Part shown: positions 1 through 4,182 of the stretch, one piece after another
Numbering within the stretch: the first letter of the stretch is position 1
How the letters are laid out: each line of letters opens with the position of its first letter
Assembly (NCBI GenBank): GCA_023415275.1
Contig: JAEZLJ010000139.1
Coordinates: forward strand, 1 to 7,199
DNA: 7,199 bases
Direction of reading: 5' to 3'
Source: Bacteroidota bacterium
GTDB taxonomy: Bacteria; Bacteroidota; Bacteroidia; Chitinophagales; Chitinophagaceae
Notes under the pieces: generated by a model
Database searches by the model: none
The model's input: the letters and a program-made list of their open reading frames with translations, nothing else
Told to the model about the DNA's origin: nothing
Program-made: the position numbers and the translations under genes

Positions 1-295
1 TGTTTGACTGGCTGGTAATAGTAGCCGTTACTGATGTTTGATTACCGATCTTCACTTCGGTAGTTTCAAATCCGGCAGCACTAAATACAAGCGTGGAATT
101 GGGGGCGGCATCAATGGTAAAGTTTCCATTTTCGTCTGCAGCAACCCCTGCATTTGTTCCTTTAACTGTAACCGAGGCAAAAGGAACTGCTTTTCCTTGA
201 GCATCTGTTACTTTACCCGTAACAGGCCGGGTTTGTCCATAGGCTAACGCACCAAAAAGCATTAGCACTGTAAGCAGTGTTACAATTCTTCTCAT
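1..295 (-). CDS. SusC/RagA-type TonB-dependent outer-membrane receptor, N-terminal 98 residues (runs off left edge)
   Basis: Only the first 98 codons are in the window. The ATG at 295-293 opens a signal peptide, MRRIVTLLTVLMLFGALAYG, with likely signal peptidase I cleavage before Q21 (A-Y-G at -3 to -1). Residues about 24-95 form a carboxypeptidase-D regulatory-like beta-sandwich, with VTGKVTDAQGKAVPFASV, a G-rich turn and AAPNSTLVFSAAG. This is the usual N-terminal domain of SusC-family receptors, placed before the plug and barrel that would lie off the left edge. There is no STN domain between the signal peptide and the beta-sandwich, so this receptor is not of the type that signals to an anti-sigma factor. 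Known family role: TonB-dependent import of glycans or peptides across the outer membrane with a SusD lipoprotein. Its substrate and its presumed SusD partner are not visible. It closely resembles the receptor at 4183-7199. Confidence 0.93.
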   Translation of the reverse strand, partial: MRRIVTLLTVLMLFGALAYGQTRPVTGKVTDAQGKAVPFASVTVKGTNAGVAADENGNFTIDAAPNSTLVFSAAGFETTEVKIGNQTSVTATITSQSN

Positions 296-375
296 GTGTT
301 CATTTAAGTGTTTAGAAATAAAATAGTCCAGGTATTCGCAGAGTTTGGATAAGGAGAGGCCAAGTTAAGGGATTG

Positions 376-395
376 TGAACATAACTGAACATAAT
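376..395. promoter_or_regulatory. Tandem 10-bp direct repeat upstream of the left receptor, possible operator
   Basis: TGAACATAAC at 376-385 is followed directly by TGAACATAAT at 386-395, nine of ten bases identical. The period is about one helical turn, so a protein could meet both copies on the same face. The pair lies about 80-100 bp before the receptor ATG at 295, a plausible operator distance. No regulator is known for it, and chance is possible in AT-rich DNA. Confidence 0.35.
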
Positions 396-504
396 TACAA
401 GCGGTTTTTTTTAATGATTAATGGATAATGGTTGTAATATTTACCTGAATTTCCAGATTACCAGATGTTAATAATTATAAATCAAGGTGTTAAATAAAAC
501 CAAA

Positions 505-529
505 TAAACAATTATGTTACAATTGTTTA
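505..529. promoter_or_regulatory. Perfect 9-bp dyad in AT-rich spacer, possible regulator site
   Basis: The arms TAAACAATT (505-513) and AATTGTTTA (521-529) are exact reverse complements separated by 7 bp, giving a 25-bp dyad. Arm centres are 16 bp apart, about 1.5 helical turns. It lies 210 bp before the left receptor start and 485 bp before the plus-strand gene. It could be an operator or a chance dyad in AT-rich sequence. Confidence 0.35.
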
Positions 530-691
530 CAATCAATTTTTTAATTATTTATTGAATTTATTGATCTATTTAAAGGATCAACTTCCGTTTTAATAGATTA
601 TACAACTCTCCATCTAATAGGCCCAGGCCAGGGTCAAGACACGCAAGCCCTACCTCCTGCCTATCTACTCCCTATCAACTACCTACCTGCC

Positions 692-728
692 CTATAGATA
701 CTGCGTGGTGATCACGCACTAAGTATAG
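692..728. repeat. 37-bp interrupted palindrome
   Basis: The sequence is symmetric about base 710. CTATA (692-696) pairs with TATAG (724-728), and TGCGTG (702-707) pairs with CACGCA (713-718). Two further A/T pairs fall within the equal 5-nt segments between them, and the central loop is GTGAT. No T-tract follows on either strand and no gene ends here, so an intrinsic terminator is unlikely. A regulator site or a small extragenic palindromic repeat fits better. Confidence 0.45.
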
Positions 729-782
729 CGTATATAGGAAGAAGCTTGGGCTTTGATATACCGGAGATAGGAAGGAACCGCA

Positions 783-813
783 GAATATCGAACAAGGAAT
801 ATCGAATGTCGAA
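783..813. repeat. Three copies of a GAATRTCGAA word
   Basis: GAATATCGAA occurs at 783-792 and 797-806, and GAATGTCGAA at 804-813 overlaps the second copy by three bases. From memory, similar degenerate GAATRTCGAA strings recur in intergenic DNA of Bacteroidota, but I cannot verify that here. No coding or hairpin role is visible. Confidence 0.4.
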
Positions 814-870
814 GTAAGAGAACCAGGAGTAATTTGATTCAATAGGATTAGTGAGGAGATGGGATACTCC

Positions 871-902
871 CTGTCAACCTGTTAACCTATCAACTTGTCA
901 AC
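871..902. repeat. Four tandem copies of an 8-bp unit (YTRTYAAC)
   Basis: CTGTCAAC, CTGTTAAC, CTATCAAC and TTGTCAAC lie end to end with no gaps. All differences are transitions, and the AAC end is invariant. It ends 111 bp before the ATG at 1014. This is a short tandem array; copy number could vary between strains. Confidence 0.7.
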
Positions 903-910
903 CCGAAAGC

Positions 911-958
911 CGGCCAAAAGCGGTCATTTCCGGCCAAATCGGCCATAATCGGCCATGG
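911..958. repeat. Five CGGCCA words at near-helical spacing
   Basis: CGGCCA occurs at 911, 931, 940 and 950, and CGGTCA at 921. The start-to-start distances are 10, 10, 9 and 10 bp. The bases between copies are mostly A/T. The array stands out as GC-rich in AT-rich DNA and ends about 55 bp before the start codon at 1014. It could be an upstream protein-binding array for that gene or merely a degenerate short tandem repeat. Confidence 0.6.
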
Positions 959-1013
959 CATTTGGACTGGTTTATAGATATAACCATCTTGCATTCAATA
1001 AATCCAATATCAT

Positions 1014-1616
1014 ATGGCAAAGCAAATAGGACATGTAAAAGCAGTGGGCACAGTGGATGACAATGTGAACTTTTACTATACAGAACTGGATGGGTATTTA
1101 GCCAGGCTATTACCTGGAGTGGACACCAAGCGCTTCTGGAATGATCCAGCCTTTGAGGGCAGCAGGAGAAGTGCCGAAAGGTTTAAGCAGGGAAACATTA
1201 TGTCTTCCATTCTATACCGTTTTGTGCCTGTAAAGAGAAGATATACGCATTTGTTCAAACAGGTAAGGACACTATCGCTAATATGCCTAAAACAGGGTAT
1301 GGAAAAGAAAGATGTATTGATTGCCTTGTACTCTTTCCTGGAAGAGCAAAAGCGCATTTCCCTTACCCGTGAACAGTTTAACCTATTGCTGGACTCTTTT
1401 GATCAAGAACTAGCTACCAGGCTCAGTGAGCCAAGGCCAGAAAAGGTAAAGAAGGTTAAGAACAAGCTCGATATTAAAGTATCTGCACCTTTAAATGAAG
1501 AAGAACTCGAGTTCTTACATCTTTATATGGATGATTATAACTGGACCATCAGGTTTGAAGGAGAGTTTCCAAAGGATTATAGGATACCACTGTTTCTGCT
1601 CAAACATGCAGCATAG
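1014..1616 (+). CDS. Uncharacterised Bacteroidota protein, 200 residues, function unknown
   Basis: A complete plus-strand gene from ATG 1014 to TAG 1614-1616. An in-frame TAA at 999-1001 rules out any longer start. No clear Shine-Dalgarno precedes it, as usual in this phylum. There is no signal peptide or membrane segment, so the product should be cytoplasmic. Residues about 5-75 (MAKQIGHVKAVGTVDD, then FYYTELDGYLAR, then NDPAFEGSRRSAERF) resemble, from memory, the N-terminus of unnamed Bacteroidota proteins whose typical pattern is KGTIG...FYK..DGYL.R.KGGV...R...DPAFQRTREN. Residues about 140-152 form a lysine-rich linker (EKVKKVKNK). The last 50 residues form a separate acidic, aromatic segment (NEEELEFLHLYMDDYNW). 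I see no catalytic motif or known DNA-binding fold. It stands alone, divergent from the left receptor and convergent with the SusCD operon, so context does not reveal its role. Confidence 0.85.
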   Translation: MAKQIGHVKAVGTVDDNVNFYYTELDGYLARLLPGVDTKRFWNDPAFEGSRRSAERFKQGNIMSSILYRFVPVKRRYTHLFKQVRTLSLICLKQGMEKKDVLIALYSFLEEQKRISLTREQFNLLLDSFDQELATRLSEPRPEKVKKVKNKLDIKVSAPLNEEELEFLHLYMDDYNWTIRFEGEFPKDYRIPLFLLKHAA

Positions 1617-1621
1617 GCTTG

Positions 1622-1649
1622 TTTCTGGTTTATTGTTTCTTGTTTATGG
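1622..1649. repeat. Four tandem copies of a 7-bp unit (TTTMTKG)
   Basis: TTTCTGG, TTTATTG, TTTCTTG and TTTATGG follow one another without gaps, beginning 6 bp after the stop codon at 1616. A degenerate fifth unit may follow. The array is T-rich on the plus strand but has no hairpin before it, so it is not a normal intrinsic terminator. Confidence 0.6.
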
Positions 1650-1790
1650 TTCTTTAGATGGAAGATTATAATTTATTGCAATGGCCGTAGATATTGTCAA
1701 TTGTAAAAGGTTAATGGTTAATTGATGTCTTAGGTAGTAGAGTGTATGCTATATCTCATCATCGCCTATTGCGATAACTATTATAACAAA

Positions 1791-1808
1791 AGTCTTCGAA
1801 TAAAGACT
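1791..1808 (+). other. Small hairpin downstream of the plus-strand gene
   Basis: AGTCTT (1791-1796) and AAGACT (1803-1808) form a perfect 6-bp stem around a 6-nt loop. No T-run follows, and it lies about 175 bp past the stop codon, so I do not call it a terminator. I found no better terminator candidate for the gene at 1014-1616. Confidence 0.3.
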
Positions 1809-1834
1809 GACTGAATATTGTAAACCCTTGCAGC

Positions 1835-1992
1835 TGTCATCCCGACGAAGGAGGGATCTTTGGACTGCAATAGAAACGGCTTTTCAGTTGTTGTAAAAAC
1901 TGTTTTGCATATAAACATACAGGTTCAAGAGACTTTAATAATAAAACGTGTTTTGGGTGGTTACCATAGATACCTCGTGCCTCGGTATGACA
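1835..1992. repeat. 158-bp element with 29-bp inverted ends carrying covarying hairpins
   Basis: Bases 1835-1863 and the reverse complement of 1964-1992 match at 23 of 29 positions, both starting TGTCAT. Each end contains its own hairpin with a 9-nt loop. ATCCC (1839-1843) pairs with GGGAT (1853-1857), and ATACC (1970-1974) pairs with GGTAT (1984-1988). In equivalent orientation the copies differ by a C-G versus A-T pair that keeps the stem intact. The interior (1864-1963) is AT-rich and non-coding. TGTCATNCCGA-type repeats are common in many bacterial genomes, and this looks like such a miniature inverted-repeat element. No transposase or clear target duplication is visible. Confidence 0.65.
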
Positions 1993-2058
1993 AGGCTAGA
2001 AGTTCATTTATTGCAATCAGTATTTGAGTTGGAGAATGGATTTTTACCTGGATGTCCG

Positions 2059-2108
2059 CCCGGGGTCTGCCATTGGCGATAGCCCTGCTAGCCGGCGGCG
2101 ACCCCGGG
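2059..2108. repeat. 50-bp GC-rich long hairpin element
   Basis: CCCGGGGTC (2059-2067) pairs perfectly with GACCCCGGG (2100-2108). Inside, with base 2068 bulged, GCC (2069-2071) pairs with GGC (2097-2099). GGC (2075-2077) pairs with GCC (2091-2093), and TAGC (2080-2083) pairs with GCTA (2087-2090) around a CCT loop. In all, 19 pairs form one long interrupted stem. The element is much richer in GC than its AT-rich surroundings, which suggests a separate origin. No T-tract follows on either strand, so it is a poor terminator candidate. Confidence 0.65.
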
Positions 2109-2178
2109 TGATTAGAAGCACTACGTTTGTTTAATTGAATAGATTTTATGAGCAGGTTGCACATTTATACTAACGGTG

Positions 2179-2561
2179 TACTACATGTGCATTTATACTT
2201 ATAATAGGATGATGAGCCTACAAGGCGTACCTAAGGCACGCTATGGCATTCTTCAACTTGTTTCTACCTACCAGATGTCCCTACGGGACATGGTAGAAAG
2301 GATGCGAGTAGTATTAGTTAAATCAATACTACAATTATTAATCAATCTATAATATGGAGGGAGTGTATCATGTATTAGAGGCCAGCCTTATTTCTCTTTA
2401 GCCGACCTGGCCGAATTAAGAAACAAAAGCAAGACAGGAAGAATATCACTTCATGTTCCGTAGGAACATTTTGTCGGTAGCAAGCTGATTGATTTAGAAC
2501 AGCGTGCCGTAGGTACGCCTTGTGGGTTGCTCCTTCTACATAAAAGCATCTACATGTAGTA
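2179..2561. repeat. 383-bp composite inverted-repeat element with paired triloop hairpins
   Basis: The left half (2179-2291) and the reverse complement of the right half (2453-2561) align in order. Both outer ends share TACTACATGT (2179-2188; complement at 2552-2561). Bases 2220-2242 match the complement of 2501-2523 at 22 of 23 positions, and each copy is a 7-bp hairpin with a 3-nt loop (2225-2241 and 2502-2518). Further in, ATGTCCC/GGGACAT (2275-2291) mirrors ATGTTCC/GGAACAT (2453-2469), again with triloops. A flanking TTTCTACC (2261-2268) can also pair with GGTAGAAA (2292-2299). The middle holds a separate 8-bp hairpin, GTAGTATT (2308-2315) with AATACTAC (2325-2332). No protein gene is credible inside. 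The layout recalls paired REP or MITE-type non-autonomous repeats; which family is unknown. Confidence 0.7.
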
Positions 2562-2605
2562 TAAGACAATCTAAATCTATAGGCATCTTTGACCTAAGCC
2601 TTTTT

Positions 2606-2629
2606 CATTTTTACATTTTACATTTTTAA
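2606..2629. repeat. Three T-rich CATTTTTA-type units
   Basis: CATTTTTA (2606-2613), CATTTTA (2614-2620) and CATTTTTA (2621-2628) lie in tandem. Similar T-rich words recur up to about 2695. This is simple sequence without visible coding or structural role. Confidence 0.45.
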
Positions 2630-2698
2630 TTCTCATCATACTAACTACTCATAAGCGACCCTCAAATTTTGAATTTTTACTTTTTCCTTTTGACTTAT

Positions 2699-2732
2699 AA
2701 AAAAAGACCGCCCATTCAGGCGGTCTTTTTTT
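2699..2732 (-). terminator. Strong intrinsic terminator of the SusCD operon (probably bidirectional)
   Basis: A perfect 14-bp stem joins 2699-2712 and 2719-2732 around the 6-nt loop CATTCA. The GC core is GACCGCC with GGCGGTC, flanked by A7 on one side and T8 on the other. Read on the minus strand it begins 18 nt after the SusD-like stop codon and ends in a U-tract, a classic Rho-independent terminator. The symmetric A and T tracts mean it should also stop plus-strand transcription coming from the convergent spacer. Confidence 0.93.
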
Positions 2733-2750
2733 TATAAAAGATCATGAAAG

Positions 2751-4172
2751 TTAAAACTTATCCCACCATAGTTTGGTAGATACATCATCTCCACCAATGG
2801 CTTCACCAGCGGCTTCGAAATTAGCGCGGTTCACATTCTGCTCATTTACCGGGTAAGGGAAACGAACAGGGATATCTGATAAAGCTTCATGAGCTGGATC
2901 CAGTTGTGGATAATCCAGTCTTCTCCACTCTATCCAGGCATCCCAACCCCTGTTATAAAGGGCGATCCATTTTTGAACACCAATGCTCTTTTTCCAGTTG
3001 GCTGCATTGTAAGCCACACCTGGCTGCGCCAGGTAAGCGGCAGCTTCAGCAGCAGTGCCACCCCAGTATTCTATGGAAGCAGTAACACCGGCATTATAAT
3101 GAGTAGCAGCCGTGCCACCTACATTAAATCCTCGTTGTGCCGCTTCGGCCAGGAACAATTCTGTCTCTGCATAATCCAGTAACAGTCCAGGAAATTCTGG
3201 CTTAGTGATATCAGGATGCACGTGTGAGTTAGGCTCATAAGCCGACTGCATTCCAGGTTCGGCACCTGAATATCCACCTGTAGCATCTGTAGTAAAGAAG
3301 TTGTCAATACGTGGATCATTGTGGGCCAGCAAGCTGTCTATGAAAGTACTTGCAGCCACAAAATCATCACGTCCACTATTTACCAGGTCCACCCAGATAG
3401 GATTGGTATTGGGCTGAACATTCTGATACTTTAAAGTAGCATTATCTGCATTAGAAGTAAATACACCACTGGCTACAGCAGACTCCACAACAGATTTAGC
3501 CTGCGCAGCATCATCATCAGCAATGGTCATTCCCATTTTAAGCTTTAATGAATTGGCAAACTTTTTCCATTTGGTCATGTTTCCGCTATACACAAGATCA
3601 GCGCCTCCAAAACCTTCAGCGCCGGTATTGATGTTGGCATTAGCTGCATCAAGACGTGTCAACAGGTCGTTGTAAATGGTCTTGGCATCATCATACTTAG
3701 GGAAAGGCTTTTCAATATCAAGCGCTTCAGTATAAGGAATGTTGCCATAGGTGGTCACCAGGTAATACCAGGAATAGATTTCCATTACCTCTGTAACTGC
3801 CAGCCTGTTCTTTTGTACATCTGCATCTTTAACATCTGCAGGGATCAGGGCTTTGGCTTCCCTGAGGTCACGGATCACATCGCGATACAAAGCGTTCCAG
3901 GTGGCATCATTGATCTCCCTTGTGCCAAGGTCATACTGGCTTTCCTCAGGGTACTGTGTTTCCTGCCATTGCTGAACGATCAACCTGAAAATATTCAGGT
4001 TTACGTTTGATGATGTCAGGGTATTGCTTAAGGAACGTTGCGCATTGGTAAAAAATGCCGATGAGGGCAATGTGGCAGGATTCTTCGGGTCCACGTTCAG
4101 GCTCGAAAGATCCTTAGTGCAAGCCATCGTGATGAGCATGATGGCTGCTAAGGAATATATGATTTTTTTCAT
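2751..4172 (-). CDS. SusD/RagB-family surface lipoprotein (SusD-like_2 type)
   Basis: The product is a 473-residue nutrient-binding lipoprotein, partner of the receptor at 4183-7199. MKKIIYSLAAIMLITMAC is a lipoprotein signal peptide with lipidated Cys18 (T-M-A-C). NVDPKNP (residues 26-32) and PSSAFF follow, typical of the SusD-like_2 group. The TPR-like core is visible at 125-151 (AVTEVMEIYSWYYLVTTYGN, then IPYTEAL). Later family landmarks are DPRIDNFF (286-293), AETELFLAEAAQRG (335-348), KWIALYNRGWDAWIEWRR (401-418), RFPYPVNEQN (437-446) and the closing KLWWDKF. The length is normal for the family. The stop is TAA at 2753-2751. ATG 4172 starts directly at MKK; ATG 4178 would add two residues and is equally possible. 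A longer frame to 4289 only overlaps the receptor gene and would bury the signal peptide. The short gap to the receptor stop (4183) suggests one mRNA and translational coupling. Ligand unknown. Confidence 0.95.
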   Translation of the reverse strand: MKKIIYSLAAIMLITMACTKDLSSLNVDPKNPATLPSSAFFTNAQRSLSNTLTSSNVNLNIFRLIVQQWQETQYPEESQYDLGTREINDATWNALYRDVIRDLREAKALIPADVKDADVQKNRLAVTEVMEIYSWYYLVTTYGNIPYTEALDIEKPFPKYDDAKTIYNDLLTRLDAANANINTGAEGFGGADLVYSGNMTKWKKFANSLKLKMGMTIADDDAAQAKSVVESAVASGVFTSNADNATLKYQNVQPNTNPIWVDLVNSGRDDFVAASTFIDSLLAHNDPRIDNFFTTDATGGYSGAEPGMQSAYEPNSHVHPDITKPEFPGLLLDYAETELFLAEAAQRGFNVGGTAATHYNAGVTASIEYWGGTAAEAAAYLAQPGVAYNAANWKKSIGVQKWIALYNRGWDAWIEWRRLDYPQLDPAHEALSDIPVRFPYPVNEQNVNRANFEAAGEAIGGDDVSTKLWWDKF

Positions 4173-4182
4173 GGTCATTTGA

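Larger units (their letters stand above)
296..1013. other. Divergent intergenic spacer with candidate control dyads and short repeats
   Basis: No credible gene is present. The spacer separates the minus-strand receptor (start 295) from the plus-strand gene (start 1014), so it should hold both promoters. Bases about 360-620 are strongly AT-rich. Bases about 620-700 are C/T-rich with recurring CTAYC-like words. Bases 690-960 contain a palindrome and several short arrays, listed separately. I looked for the Bacteroidota promoter pattern (TTG near -33, TAnnTTTG near -7) on both strands and found no convincing copy at normal spacing. Confidence 0.8.
1617..2750. other. Convergent intergenic spacer rich in palindromic repeats
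   Basis: This stretch lies between the 3' end of the plus-strand gene and the 3' end of the SusD-like gene. It contains a 7-bp tandem array just after the stop, three unrelated palindromic elements (1835-1992, 2059-2108, 2179-2561), T-rich short repeats near 2606-2629, and a terminator at 2699-2732. The short open frames at 1961-2164 and 2375-2569 (minus) lie inside the palindromes and look like by-products of them. Bases about 1650-1790 hold only AT-rich simple sequence and a weak ATCGC/GCGAT hairpin at 1761-1775. Confidence 0.8.

Noticed and set aside
292..303. Three-codon upstream frame (ATG AAC ACA TGA) overlapping the left receptor start
   Set aside because: The overlap of TGA with ATG is notable, but such a short frame is likely by chance in this AT-rich leader and has no other support.
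1076..1357. 93-codon minus-strand frame opposite the 200-residue gene
   Set aside because: It is antisense to a better-supported gene and lacks its own signals.
1961..2164. 67-codon minus-strand frame
   Set aside because: It is made of the right arm of the 158-bp element and the GC-rich hairpin; the protein has no domain or signal and would be broken by hairpin structure.
2356..2378. GGAGGG followed by an ATG, resembling a ribosome binding site and start
   Set aside because: The ATG at 2370 is followed by one codon and then TAG, so nothing is encoded.
2375..2569. 64-codon minus-strand frame
   Set aside because: It coincides with the right half of the inverted-repeat element, so it is best explained as repeat sequence open by chance.
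1617..2750. Intact insertion sequence, CRISPR array or tRNA in the convergent spacer
   Set aside because: No transposase frame, no regular repeat-spacer pattern and no cloverleaf were found; the repeats are inverted pairs and short tandem arrays only.
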